A model generated the notes under the pieces. The model was not told the origin of the DNA and did not search any database. It worked only from the letters and a program-made list of their open reading frames with translations. A program made the translations under genes and the position numbers. 64,000 bases of DNA from Bacillota bacterium (lineage in GTDB: Bacteria; Bacillota; Clostridia; Acetivibrionales; JANLFN01): positions 1 through 64,000 of the forward strand of contig JAEZTC010000010.1 of NCBI GenBank assembly GCA_023421675.1, read 5' to 3'. Below, piece by piece: positions 8,912-18,134 of this stretch (position 1 is its first letter; every line of letters starts with the position of its first letter).

Positions 8912-10159
8912 TTAATTTAATTTGTATTTTTTCAGGTTCTTATCAAGATCCTGAACAAGAGTGTTAAGATCATCTGCTGCTTCTTTCATGCTTTCAATTG
9001 TACTGAGCTGATGTTCTGTAGTTGCTGCAACCTCTTCGCTTGATGCTGCTGTTTGCTCTGAAACTGAAGAAATGTTCTCAATTGCAGCTATAACTCCACT
9101 CTTATCCTGCTGAACCTTTTCAAGAGCATTGTTTACTTCGCTTATCTTTTCTACTATATGATTTATTGCATTAGCTATATCGTTGAATGACTTGTCGGTA
9201 CTGTTAACTGCTGCTTTTTGCTCATGTGATACCTTTTTCATTTTTTCCATTGATTCAATTGTGCGTTGTGATTCTTCATGTATGATTTCCATTAGGTTTG
9301 TTATTTCTTCTGTTGATTGTCTGCTCTGATCAGCAAGTTTTCTTACTTCTTCAGCTACAACTACAAAACCTCTTCCAGCTTCACCAGCTCTTGCTGCTTC
9401 TATTGAAGCATTTAATGCAAGAAGATTTGTCTGCTCTGCAATGCTTTCTATTGATTCAACAAATTTGCCTATTTCCTTAGTGGTATCAGTTAATTTTTCA
9501 ACAACACCAATAATATTTTTAGACATTTCATTGTTTTCTTCGGATTTTTGACGAAGTATGCTAACTGAGCTTAGACCAGCGTTATTTAATTCGCTGATAC
9601 GTTCGGTATCCTGCATAACTCCGTTATAGCTTTCAAATACGACATTTATCTTGTCGGATAATGTGCCGACAGCCTCAACACCCTGCTGTGCTTCTTGTGC
9701 CTGGGAAGATGCTCCTTTGGCAATTTCATCAATTGTTTTGGATATTTCCTCTACTGCAGAAGCCGCTTCTGAAGCTGTTGTACTTACTCTTCTCGAAGAT
9801 TGAATTATTGAAAGTGAAAGATCAAAGAAACTTCTTATCAATGCCCTGATATCGCTTAAAACAGAATTTACATTAGATGAAACTCCATTTAAAATTTGAT
9901 AGTTTTTTGAATCCACCAGGTGTGAAAAATCGCCGCTCTTAATTATATCCATTTCGGCCGTAAAACGTTTTACAAGTTTTTTGAGTGAATGGTTAAGAAA
10001 TAATTGTACTATAAGGGTCAATAATAAACCATACAATATAAAGAAAACAATAGATATACCCTTACCTGTTACCTGTGAATCAATTATACCAATTATGATA
10101 CCTAATACGACCGCAACCCCTAAAAGTATTATTCGCGGATTCCCTGACAATTTCTTCAT
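8912..10159 (-). CDS. Methyl-accepting chemotaxis protein without an extracellular sensor domain
   Basis: Chemoreceptor that controls CheA. Two adjacent hydrophobic spans (about residues 9-29 and 34-54) are joined by only a few residues (DSQVTGKG), so there is no ligand-binding domain outside the cell. A HAMP-like linker follows. The long coiled-coil signalling domain has the conserved hairpin tip EQTNLLALNASIEAARAGE near residue 250. The 415-residue length is short for an MCP. It may sense membrane state or an internal cue, or act as a helper in receptor arrays. SD GGGGGTC lies upstream of ATG 10159. No che genes are adjacent. Confidence 0.93.
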   Translation of the reverse strand: MKKLSGNPRIILLGVAVVLGIIIGIIDSQVTGKGISIVFFILYGLLLTLIVQLFLNHSLKKLVKRFTAEMDIIKSGDFSHLVDSKNYQILNGVSSNVNSVLSDIRALIRSFFDLSLSIIQSSRRVSTTASEAASAVEEISKTIDEIAKGASSQAQEAQQGVEAVGTLSDKINVVFESYNGVMQDTERISELNNAGLSSVSILRQKSEENNEMSKNIIGVVEKLTDTTKEIGKFVESIESIAEQTNLLALNASIEAARAGEAGRGFVVVAEEVRKLADQSRQSTEEITNLMEIIHEESQRTIESMEKMKKVSHEQKAAVNSTDKSFNDIANAINHIVEKISEVNNALEKVQQDKSGVIAAIENISSVSEQTAASSEEVAATTEHQLSTIESMKEAADDLNTLVQDLDKNLKKYKLN

Positions 10160-10339
10160 TTTACGACCCCCACTAAGTATAATATTTCTTTATTGTAATT
10201 ATTTCTTCATTTTATATTAAAATCCTTCTTTTTTTATAAATTAATTGTGTTGTTGTTTAGCTGTTAGTGTTCTTGTAAAGGCTTGTATATTATTGTAAAA
10301 GTTGGTATAATTTTTTATAAAAACAAGGGGGTATGTATT

Positions 10340-10726
10340 TTGAAACTTGTCTATATTAATGGTAATGAAAGGATTTTTATTGAGAACACTGATTTTTTAA
10401 AACTCCTGGTTGCCTCAGGGAAAATACATAAGGATGCAAATTTGCTTGATGAAGAAAAACAAACATATGTAACTGTAGCCAAGGTATTGGAAAATGAAGG
10501 CTCAAACCAAGCTGGTTATAATACATATCAGCCGTATTACAATAACATGCCATTTCAAACAGCACCTCCTGCTTTTTCTCAGGTTTCAGCACAGTTTAAT
10601 GACTATGACAGACTAAAAAGAAAGGTTAAAACATTCTCGGTTATTTCAATAATTAATTTTGTTTTCACTCTATTGCTTATTACTGTGATGATTGCTGCAA
10701 TAATAAATGAAGGTTTTGACTTTTAG
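10340..10726 (+). CDS. Small GYF_2-like protein with a C-terminal membrane anchor
   Basis: The 128-residue protein begins KLVYINGNERIFIENTDFLKLLVASGKIHKDANLLDEE, a pattern like the GYF_2/DUF4339 domain. A flexible Q/N/P/Y-rich linker (about 55-90) and a single transmembrane helix (about 101-123) follow. The proposed start is TTG 10340, because AAGGGGG at 10326-10331 lies nine bases upstream and the frame before it has no SD. Function unknown; such proteins usually display an intracellular interaction domain at the membrane. Confidence 0.65.
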   Translation: MKLVYINGNERIFIENTDFLKLLVASGKIHKDANLLDEEKQTYVTVAKVLENEGSNQAGYNTYQPYYNNMPFQTAPPAFSQVSAQFNDYDRLKRKVKTFSVISIINFVFTLLLITVMIAAIINEGFDF

Positions 10727-11020
10727 TCTGATTATTAAATAAATATATATATGATTATACAAAGGGTGTATGACTAATTATTCATATGCCTTTTATTTTA
10801 AATATTTTAATGAATATTATTATTAGATATAAAATTCATAATATGCAAGTTTTATAACAAGATAACTTCATTTTATGAGCATATCCATATAAAACTTTAT
10901 ATGTCAAATATCTTAAATCTTCTTGATATACCTGCTTGCAAAATAAAACATCATATTTAATTTATAAAAAAATAACGCAATATTAGTCGGGTAATAATTC
11001 AAAAAAGGTAATTGAACTTA
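10727..11020. other. AT-rich intergenic stretch
   Basis: About 290 bases of very AT-rich sequence. No ORF with an SD site, no clear hairpin terminator and no recognised RNA is seen. Confidence 0.5.
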
Positions 11021-11055
11021 TTGACACTGGTTGTATAATTGTATACAATTATACA
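11021..11055 (+). promoter_or_regulatory. Promoter overlapped by a perfect 24-bp palindrome (probable GntR operator) of the half-TCA operon
   Basis: TTGACA (11021-11026) and TACAAT (11044-11049) with a 17-base spacer make a consensus promoter. Positions 11032-11055 are a perfect 24-bp palindrome, with half-site TGTATAATTGTA and its complement. It covers the spacer and the -10 box. The core TTGTATACAA resembles operators of FadR/FCD-class GntR regulators, and a GntR-FCD gene is encoded within the operon (14696-15364). Repression by blocking RNA polymerase, relieved by a TCA metabolite such as citrate, is inferred. Confidence 0.8.
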
Positions 11056-11091
11056 TAAATACATAGCGCGTAAATAAAGGGGACTTATAAT

Positions 11092-12471
11092 ATGTTGGAA
11101 TTTAATAAAAAGACCAATACTCTGGAACAAACCCAGTACAGATATTCACTTCAGGATGTATCTGAACCTAATTTATATAGGGAAATATACAGTTACGATG
11201 AAATACCCAAATGTGCATTTAACCACAGAAGGGTTCCAATGCTGCCTCCAGATGAAATATGGCTTACAGATACTACTTTCAGGGATGGCCAGCAGTCAAG
11301 AGCGCCATATACAGTGGAACAGATTGTTACACTTTTTGATTACCTTCACAAGCTAAGCGGACCAAAAGGTATTATAAGACAGTCTGAGTTTTTCCTTTAC
11401 AGTGATAGAGATAAGGAAGCAGTCTATAAATGTATGGAACGTGGTTACAAATATCCGGAGGTTACAAGCTGGATAAGAGCAACAAAAAGTGATTTCCAAC
11501 TTGCCAAGGATATGGGAATGAAGGAAAGCGGTATTTTGGTGAGCTGTTCTGATTATCACATATTTAAAAAGCTAAATATGACAAGAAAACAGGCTCTGGA
11601 TCACTATATGGGAATTATCAAGAGCGCTATTGAAGTTGGTATAAAGCCTCGCTGTCATTTCGAAGATATTACAAGGGCTGATTTCTACGGATTTGTTGTT
11701 CCTTTTGCTCTTGAACTCAGGAAATTGATGGATGAAAGCGGAATTCCGATAAAACTGCGTGCCTGTGATACTCTTGGCTATGGTGTTTCATATTCAGGAG
11801 CTGCACTTCCGAGAAGCGTTCCTGGAATAATATACGGTTTAAGACATCACGCCGGCTTCCCAAGTGAACTTATTGAATGGCATGGTCATAACGATTTCTA
11901 TAAGGCTGTATCCAATTCTGCTATAGCATGGATGTACGGAGCATCTGCGGTTAACTGTTCACTCTTAGGTATTGGTGAAAGAACAGGCAACACACCACTT
12001 GAAGCAATGGTTATAGAATATGCTCAGCTAAGGGGTACTACAGACGGAATGGACACAACAGTTATAACTGAAATTGCTGAATACTATGAAAAGGAAATAG
12101 GTTATTCAATACCTCCAAGAACTCCTTTCGTAGGTAGATATTTTAATGTAACACAGGCGGGTATCCATGCTGACGGATTACTTAAAAATGAAGAAATTTA
12201 TAACATATTTGATACTACCAAACTGCTTAAGAGACCGGTTGGCGTTTCTATAAATGCTCACTCGGGTCTTGCCGGTATTGCACAGTGGATTAACAGCTAT
12301 TTTGGTCTGGCTGAATCTCGCAAGGTTGACAAAAAGGACGAAAGAGTTGCTAATATCAAGGAATGGATAGACCAGCAGTATGCGGATGGCAGGGTTACAT
12401 CCATTGGTGACGACGAGCTTGAAGCAGCAATAAGCAGTCTTGCACCGGACATATTAGACCTTGCACTGTAG
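11092..12471 (+). CDS. Re-type citrate synthase (homocitrate/isopropylmalate synthase superfamily)
   Basis: Condenses acetyl-CoA with oxaloacetate to citrate with Re stereochemistry, as known for the Clostridium kluyveri enzyme. The 459-residue protein has a DRE-TIM barrel with LTDTTFRDGQQSRAP at about 58-72, the metal-binding HGHNDFYKA and LLGIGERTGNTPLEAM. Segments GPKGIIRQSEFFLYSDRD and CHFEDITRADFYGFVVPFA resemble the Re-citrate synthase subgroup rather than LeuA. No LeuA-type C-terminal regulatory domain is seen. It heads an operon with aconitase and isocitrate dehydrogenase, which favours citrate over isopropylmalate or homocitrate. Those two remain the alternatives. Confidence 0.82.
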   Translation: MLEFNKKTNTLEQTQYRYSLQDVSEPNLYREIYSYDEIPKCAFNHRRVPMLPPDEIWLTDTTFRDGQQSRAPYTVEQIVTLFDYLHKLSGPKGIIRQSEFFLYSDRDKEAVYKCMERGYKYPEVTSWIRATKSDFQLAKDMGMKESGILVSCSDYHIFKKLNMTRKQALDHYMGIIKSAIEVGIKPRCHFEDITRADFYGFVVPFALELRKLMDESGIPIKLRACDTLGYGVSYSGAALPRSVPGIIYGLRHHAGFPSELIEWHGHNDFYKAVSNSAIAWMYGASAVNCSLLGIGERTGNTPLEAMVIEYAQLRGTTDGMDTTVITEIAEYYEKEIGYSIPPRTPFVGRYFNVTQAGIHADGLLKNEEIYNIFDTTKLLKRPVGVSINAHSGLAGIAQWINSYFGLAESRKVDKKDERVANIKEWIDQQYADGRVTSIGDDELEAAISSLAPDILDLAL

Positions 12472-12510
12472 TTAGAGTACAGTTGACGAGAGGACAAGAG
12501 GACAGTTAAG

Positions 12511-12704
12511 GTAATTGAGAATTGATAATGGAGAATTGAGAATTAAAGGCAAGTCAAAGGCAAGATCAAGTTTACAATCTACAATTTACAGTAAAATAAT
12601 AAGCAAAGAATTATTTTTAACAAATTTAGAATATTAACAAATAATTGATAATTAGAGCGAGATTTTAAAACATTTTAAATTCTCAATTCTCAATTCTCAA
12701 TTTA
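12511..12704. repeat. Inverted array of AATTGAGA/TCTCAATT repeats between operon genes
   Basis: The left side (12513-12547) carries repeated AATTGAGA-like units and ends GAGAATTGAGAATTAAA. The right side (12674-12704) carries TTTAAATTCTCAATTCTC, its reverse complement, about 125 bases away. The two could pair into a long hairpin in the mRNA between the citrate synthase and aconitase genes. It resembles a small miniature element; the intervening sequence holds no ORF. Confidence 0.6.
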
Positions 12705-12724
12705 AAAAATGGGGGCATTTAAAA

Positions 12725-14653
12725 ATGGGTTTAAACTTAGCACAGAAGATCATTAAGGAGCACCTGGTAAGTGGGGAAATGGTTGCAGGTAATGAAATAT
12801 CAATAAGAATTGACCAGACCTTAACACAGGACTCAACAGGTACAATGGCATACCTCCAGTTTGAAGCTATAGGTATACCAAGAGTAAAAACTAAAAAGTC
12901 AGTTGCTTATATCGATCATAACACTCTTCAGGCAGGATTTGAGAATGCTGATGACCATAAGTATATTCAGACTGTAACTTCAAAGCATGGAGTATATTTT
13001 TCAAGGCCTGGTAACGGAATATGCCATCAGGTTCAGCTTGAAAGATTCGGTGTCCCGGGTATGACGCTTCTGGGCTCTGACAGCCATACTCCTACCGGAG
13101 GCGGAATAGGCATGCTTGCTATCGGAGCAGGTGGACTTGATGTAGCAGTTGCCATGGGTGGCGGACCATACTATATTACCATGCCGAAGGTTTGCAAAGT
13201 AAATCTTACAGGCAGTTTAAAACCATGGGTATCTGCGAAGGATATCATATTGGAAGTTTTAAGAATACTCTCAGTAAAAGGCGGGGTAGGAAAAGTAATT
13301 GAATACTCCGGTGAAGGAATAAAATCTCTTACCGTACCAGAAAGAGCAACAATCACTAATATGGGAGCAGAATTGGGCGCAACTACTTCAATTTTCCCGA
13401 GTGATGAAGTTACAAAAGAATTCTTAAAGGCACAGGGAAGAGAACAGGACTGGATTGAACTCAAGCCGGATACTGATGCAGTTTATGAAGAAGAAATCAC
13501 AATAGATCTAACAAAATTGGAGCCTCTTGCTGCACAGCCACACAGCCCTGATAATGTAGCAAAAATAAATGAAATCGGAAAGATAAAGGTTGACCAGGTT
13601 GCAATAGGAAGCTGTACCAATTCTTCATTTATGGATATGATGAAGGTTGCAAGCGTACTTAAAGGAAGAACAGTTAATCCTAGTGTAAGCCTTGTAATAG
13701 CTCCAGGTTCCAAACAGGTGCTTACAATGCTTGCTAAAAACGGGGCTCTTGCTGATATGGTAGCTGCAGGTGCTAGAATACTTGAATCAGCATGCGGACC
13801 ATGCATAGGAATGGGCCAGGCACCGTGCACTGACGCCGTTTCACTCAGAACCTTCAACAGGAACTTTGAAGGAAGAAGCGGAACAGTATCGGCTAAGGTT
13901 TATCTGGTAAGTCCTGAAGTTGCTGTTGCGAGTGCAATCACGGGCGTGCTTACTGATCCAAGGGAGCTTGGAGAAGCACCGAAGGTTTCTATGCCTGCAA
14001 GCTTTGAAATAAACGATAATATGGTAGTTGCTCCGGCAGAAAGAGCAGAGGATGTTGAAGTTGTAAGAGGACCGAATATTAAGCCATTCCCTATAAATAA
14101 AGCATTGCAGGATACAGTTACAGGAAAGGCTCTCATAAAGGTAGGGGATAACATAACTACCGACCATATCATGCCGTCCAATGCAAAATTGCTTCCATTC
14201 CGTTCAAACATACCGTATCTTTCTGAATTCTGTCTCACACCGTGTGACCCTGAATTCCCAAAGAGAGCTAAGGAAAATAACGGCGGATTTATCATAGGCG
14301 GTTCAAATTATGGTCAAGGATCAAGCAGGGAACATGCAGCGCTTGCTCCGCTTCAGCTTGGAGTAAAGGGTGTAATTGTAAAATCCTTTGCTAGAATTCA
14401 TATGGCTAATCTTATTAATTCAGGTATAATACCAATGACTTTTGCTAACGAATCTGATTACGATTTGATAGACGCAGGGGATGATCTGGTAATAGAAGAT
14501 ATTAAAAATGCTATTAAATCGGGAGATACACTTACACTTACCAATAAAACAAAAAACAAGGATATTAAGGTAAATGTAACTCTTTCTTCGAGGCAGATTG
14601 AAATGATTTTGGCAGGCGGACTGCTTAATTATACCAAGCTTCAAAACAGCTAA
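12725..14653 (+). CDS. acn: Aconitate hydratase
   Basis: Isomerises citrate to isocitrate using a [4Fe-4S] cluster. The 642-residue protein has the aconitase core with LLGSDSHTPTGGGIGMLAIGAGG, cluster cysteines in GSCTNSSFMDM and SACGPCIGMGQ, and a C-terminal swivel domain with GGSNYGQGSSREHAAL. Length and pattern fit the compact aconitase subfamily of anaerobes and Aquifex rather than the ~900-residue AcnA. GGGGGC precedes ATG 12725 with spacing of about 9. Third-position and repeat context are otherwise like the neighbours. It supplies isocitrate to the icd product downstream. Confidence 0.95.
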   Translation: MGLNLAQKIIKEHLVSGEMVAGNEISIRIDQTLTQDSTGTMAYLQFEAIGIPRVKTKKSVAYIDHNTLQAGFENADDHKYIQTVTSKHGVYFSRPGNGICHQVQLERFGVPGMTLLGSDSHTPTGGGIGMLAIGAGGLDVAVAMGGGPYYITMPKVCKVNLTGSLKPWVSAKDIILEVLRILSVKGGVGKVIEYSGEGIKSLTVPERATITNMGAELGATTSIFPSDEVTKEFLKAQGREQDWIELKPDTDAVYEEEITIDLTKLEPLAAQPHSPDNVAKINEIGKIKVDQVAIGSCTNSSFMDMMKVASVLKGRTVNPSVSLVIAPGSKQVLTMLAKNGALADMVAAGARILESACGPCIGMGQAPCTDAVSLRTFNRNFEGRSGTVSAKVYLVSPEVAVASAITGVLTDPRELGEAPKVSMPASFEINDNMVVAPAERAEDVEVVRGPNIKPFPINKALQDTVTGKALIKVGDNITTDHIMPSNAKLLPFRSNIPYLSEFCLTPCDPEFPKRAKENNGGFIIGGSNYGQGSSREHAALAPLQLGVKGVIVKSFARIHMANLINSGIIPMTFANESDYDLIDAGDDLVIEDIKNAIKSGDTLTLTNKTKNKDIKVNVTLSSRQIEMILAGGLLNYTKLQNS

Positions 14654-14695
14654 TATCCCGAATATACTTTGCTCTGCAAAGGGGGAGAGCATTTT

Positions 14696-15364
14696 ATGAC
14701 TAATAATTATGAAAAAAAAGATTCCGAAAGTTCGCTTGGAGGAAGGATATTTCTTCAGCTTCAGAATGATATTATTAACGGCAAGTACAAAGAAGGTGAC
14801 AGCCTTATAGAAACGAAATTATCGGAAGAGCTTGGTGTAAGCAGGACTCCGATACGTGAAGCCATAAGACAGCTGGAACTGGAGGGACTTGTACAATCTA
14901 TACCCAACAAAGGTGCTATTGTTAAAGGTATAACAGTTCAGGATATAGAGGATATTTATACTATCAGGATGATGATAGAAGGACTTGCAGCCAGATGGGC
15001 AGCTGAAAAGATTACAGACAATGAGCTGGAGCAATTAAAGGAAATTATTGAATTTGAAGAGTTTTATACTGCCAAGAACGACGCAGCGCATCTTCAACAG
15101 TTTGATTCAAGATTTCATGATGTAATTTTCAGTGCCAGTAAAAGCAAGCCGCTTATGCATACTTTAAGCACTTTTCACCATTATGTTCAGACAGCAAGGA
15201 TTGCATCACTGGCTTCACCTGGAAGGGCTCAGAAGGCGCTTGAGGAGCACCGTGCAATTTTACAGGCAATTTCAGAGCATGATCCTGAAAAGGCTGAAAA
15301 ATTAACTACTGAACATGTTGAAAATGCAAGCAGGAATTTTATAAATTTAATTAAGAAACAATAA
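14696..15364 (+). CDS. GntR-family (FCD/FadR class) transcriptional regulator
   Basis: A 222-residue DNA-binding protein. The N-terminal winged helix includes GVSRTPIREAIRQLELEGLVQSIPNKGAIV (about 43-75). The all-helical FCD ligand domain (about 85-220) has Asp/His metal or ligand residues such as FDSRFHDVIF and the terminal EEHRAILQAI. ATG 14696 is preceded by GGGGGAGAG; an in-frame ATG at 14669 is less well placed. Located between aconitase and isocitrate dehydrogenase genes, it probably senses a TCA acid and binds the palindrome at 11032-11055. Confidence 0.93.
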   Translation: MTNNYEKKDSESSLGGRIFLQLQNDIINGKYKEGDSLIETKLSEELGVSRTPIREAIRQLELEGLVQSIPNKGAIVKGITVQDIEDIYTIRMMIEGLAARWAAEKITDNELEQLKEIIEFEEFYTAKNDAAHLQQFDSRFHDVIFSASKSKPLMHTLSTFHHYVQTARIASLASPGRAQKALEEHRAILQAISEHDPEKAEKLTTEHVENASRNFINLIKKQ

Positions 15365-15397
15365 AATGTATTAAACTACTTTTAAGGAGATTTTGAT

Positions 15398-16615
15398 ATG
15401 ACAGAAAAAATTCAAATGAAGGTACCTCTGGTTGAGATGGATGGAGACGAAATGACCAGAATCATCTGGAAGATGATAAAGGACATTCTTCTTACACCAT
15501 ACATAGACCTTAAGACAGAATATTATGATCTTGGACTTGAATACAGGGATAAAACTAATGACCAGGTAACTATTGATTCTGCAAACGCAACAAAGAAATA
15601 CGGTGTAGCCGTTAAGTGCGCAACAATAACTCCTAACCAGGACAGAATGTCGGAATATAATCTTAAACAGATGTGGAAGAGCCCTAACGGAACTATAAGG
15701 GCAATTCTTGACGGTACTGTTTTCCGTGCACCAATTATTGTTGACTGTATAAAACCTTATGTTCCTACATGGAAAAAGCCTATTACAATCGCCAGACATG
15801 CATATGGTGATGTATACAGGGATGTTGAATACAAGGTTGAAGGCAAGGGAAAAGCAGAGCTTGTATTTACCTACGAGGACGGTAAAGTTGAAAAGCAGAC
15901 TATTCATCAATTCGATGGTCCTGGAGTAATTCTTGGAATGCATAATATTGATGATTCAATAGCAAGCTTTGCAAGAGCATGCTTCAATTTTGCTCTGGAT
16001 CAGAAGCAAGACCTCTGGTTTGCAACAAAAGATACGATTTCAAAGAAATATGACCATAGATTTAAGGATATATTCAGAGAAATATTTGAAGCTGAATACA
16101 GTGAGAAATTTAATGCAGCAGGTATAGAATACTTCTACACTCTCATAGATGATGTTGTTGCACGTGTTGTTAAGTCAGAAGGCGGATTTATATGGGCTTG
16201 TAAGAACTATGACGGTGATGTAATGTCCGACATGATAGCAACCGCTTTCGGAAGCCTTGCTATGATGACTTCAGTACTTGTATCACCTGACGGAAAATAC
16301 GAATACGAAGCAGCACATGGAACTGTTCAAAGGCATTATTACCAGCACCTGAAGGGACAGGAAACCTCAACAAATTCAATTGCTACTCTGTTCGCTTGGA
16401 CAGGAGCATTAAGAAAGCGCGGAGAGTTGGATGGTATAAATGAACTTGTTGATTTTGCAAACAAGCTTGAAGCTGCGTCTTTAAAAACTATTGAGTCAGG
16501 CATAATGACAAAGGATCTTGCAGTACTTGCCGATATCAAAGAGAAGAAAATAGTAAATACAGAGGATTTCTTAAAAGAAGTAGGAAAAGTACTGGACAAA
16601 ATGATGAGTAAATAA
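15398..16615 (+). CDS. icd: Isocitrate dehydrogenase (NADP-dependent, eukaryotic-like type)
   Basis: Oxidatively decarboxylates isocitrate to 2-oxoglutarate. The 405-residue protein matches the homodimeric subfamily shared with eukaryotic IDH1/2 rather than E. coli Icd. Evidence: VPLVEMDGDEMTRIIWKMIKD at the start, KCATITPNQDRMSEYNLKQMWKSPNGTIR, HAYGDVYRDVEY and the terminal YEAAHGTVQRHYYQHLKGQETSTNSIATLFAW. In that class HGTV..H and nearby basic residues favour NADP. AAGGAG precedes ATG 15398, 33 bases after the regulator gene. It closes the citrate-to-2-oxoglutarate route for glutamate synthesis. Confidence 0.97.
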   Translation: MTEKIQMKVPLVEMDGDEMTRIIWKMIKDILLTPYIDLKTEYYDLGLEYRDKTNDQVTIDSANATKKYGVAVKCATITPNQDRMSEYNLKQMWKSPNGTIRAILDGTVFRAPIIVDCIKPYVPTWKKPITIARHAYGDVYRDVEYKVEGKGKAELVFTYEDGKVEKQTIHQFDGPGVILGMHNIDDSIASFARACFNFALDQKQDLWFATKDTISKKYDHRFKDIFREIFEAEYSEKFNAAGIEYFYTLIDDVVARVVKSEGGFIWACKNYDGDVMSDMIATAFGSLAMMTSVLVSPDGKYEYEAAHGTVQRHYYQHLKGQETSTNSIATLFAWTGALRKRGELDGINELVDFANKLEAASLKTIESGIMTKDLAVLADIKEKKIVNTEDFLKEVGKVLDKMMSK

Positions 16616-16655
16616 TGGTAAAAGTAATATTATGAGTCATAAAGGTGGGTAATCT

Positions 16656-18020
16656 ATGGGTAAATTTTTTGAAGAAAATGAAAAGGTCTTTGATAAACTT
16701 GGGACAATTATAGAAAAGAATGACAGAATAGACCCTGAACTCTACAAAAAATATAATGTCAAGCGCGGTTTAAGAGATTTGGATGGTACTGGTGTGCTTG
16801 TGGGACTAACAGAAATTGGTGATGTACGTGCATACTTTTTCGATGAGGAAGAAAAGATACCTACCGAAGGCAAACTATATTACCGAGGAATAGAAATCAA
16901 TGATTTGGTACATGGTTTCCAGAGTGAGAAGAGATTTGGATTTGAAGAATGCTGTTATCTGCTTCTTTTCGGAGAACTCCCAACAATGAATGAATTGCAG
17001 GAATTTCAGGCTCTGCTTGGAGAATTGAGATCTTTACCTGCAGGTTTTACAGAGGATATGATATTAAAGGCTCCAAGCACGGATATCATGAACAAGCTTG
17101 CAAGAAGTGTACTGGCCGCTTATTCATATGATAAAAATCCAGATGACATCAGTTTGAAAAACACCATAAGACAGTGTATTGAAATAATCGCCAGATTTCC
17201 TACAATGGTTTCATACGGGTACCAAGCCAAGTCACACTATCATGATGCAAAAAGCCTGTATATTCACAGCCCAAGTAAGAACCTAAGTACTGCAGAAAAC
17301 CTGCTTCACATGATAAGACCTGACAAGGGTTTTACGGCGCTGGAAGCTGAAATGCTTGATCTGGCCCTTGTACTGCACGCTGAGCACGGCGGAGGAAATA
17401 ACTCTACTTTTGTTGCTCATGTAGTCACATCAACCGGAACAGATACATATTCAACCATTGCTGCAGCTATTGGTTCTTTAAAGGGTCCTCAACATGGAGG
17501 CGCCAATATAAAGGTTATGGAAATGATGGATGAGATCAAGGAGAATGTAAAGGACTGGGATGATGAAGAGGAAGTAGCACGATATCTTGAAAAAATTATG
17601 ATGAAGGAAGCCTTTGACAGATCCGGCCTTATATATGGTGTTGGTCATGCAGTCTATACCGTATCCGATCCAAGGACCATACTGCTTAAGCGAAAAGCTG
17701 AGGATCTTGCAACAGAAACTGGTTTTGAAAAGGAATACAGGCTGTACAAGAATATTGAAAAACTTGCACCTGAGGTATTTGCAAAGGTAAAGAAAAGTGA
17801 GAAGGTCATGTGTGCAAATGTTGACTTCTATTCAGGATTCGTATATAAAATGCTTAATATACCAGTGGAATTATATACACCAATATTTGCAGTAGGAAGA
17901 ATTGCAGGCTGGTGCGCTCACAGGATTGAAGAACTTGTAAATGGCGGAAGAATCATAAGACCGGCATATAAAAATGTATTGTCTAAAAAAAGCTATGTGC
18001 CTATGAGTGAAAGAGGATAA
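16656..18020 (+). CDS. gltA: Citrate synthase (Si-type)
   Basis: Classical citrate synthase fold, 454 residues. Motifs: LYYRGIEINDLVHGF, catalytic His in LVLHAEHGGGNNSTF, second His in GSLKGPQHGGANIKVM, GVGHAVYTVSDPR and the catalytic Asp of NVDFYSGFVYKML. It carries an N-terminal extension of about 40 residues typical of clostridial homologues. It is the last gene of the operon that begins with a Re-type citrate synthase, so two unrelated enzymes for the same net reaction are co-encoded. A 2-methylcitrate synthase role is possible but no prp genes are near. A terminator follows. Confidence 0.93.
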   Translation: MGKFFEENEKVFDKLGTIIEKNDRIDPELYKKYNVKRGLRDLDGTGVLVGLTEIGDVRAYFFDEEEKIPTEGKLYYRGIEINDLVHGFQSEKRFGFEECCYLLLFGELPTMNELQEFQALLGELRSLPAGFTEDMILKAPSTDIMNKLARSVLAAYSYDKNPDDISLKNTIRQCIEIIARFPTMVSYGYQAKSHYHDAKSLYIHSPSKNLSTAENLLHMIRPDKGFTALEAEMLDLALVLHAEHGGGNNSTFVAHVVTSTGTDTYSTIAAAIGSLKGPQHGGANIKVMEMMDEIKENVKDWDDEEEVARYLEKIMMKEAFDRSGLIYGVGHAVYTVSDPRTILLKRKAEDLATETGFEKEYRLYKNIEKLAPEVFAKVKKSEKVMCANVDFYSGFVYKMLNIPVELYTPIFAVGRIAGWCAHRIEELVNGGRIIRPAYKNVLSKKSYVPMSERG

Positions 18021-18032
18021 TAGATATAACCT

Positions 18033-18062
18033 TAAAAGCGGCTTTTATAAAGCCGCTTTTTA
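18033..18062 (+). terminator. Terminator of the half-TCA operon
   Basis: AAAGCGGCTTT and AAAGCCGCTTT form a strong stem with a T-run, about 13 bases after the citrate synthase stop. Confidence 0.93.
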
Positions 18063-18100
18063 CTTTGTACTTATTTGGCTTTCTATGAATTAAAATTGAG

Positions 18101-18128
18101 TTTACATTGGAAGAAATTGTGATATAAT
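18101..18128 (+). promoter_or_regulatory. Promoter of candidate antisense RNA, copy A
   Basis: TTTACA (18101-18106), 16-base spacer and TATAAT (18123-18128). It is identical in copy B. Confidence 0.7.
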
Positions 18129-18134
18129 AAATGT

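Noticed and set aside
15371..15943. 190-codon minus frame opposite icd
   Set aside because: Shadow of icd; no SD and no family match.
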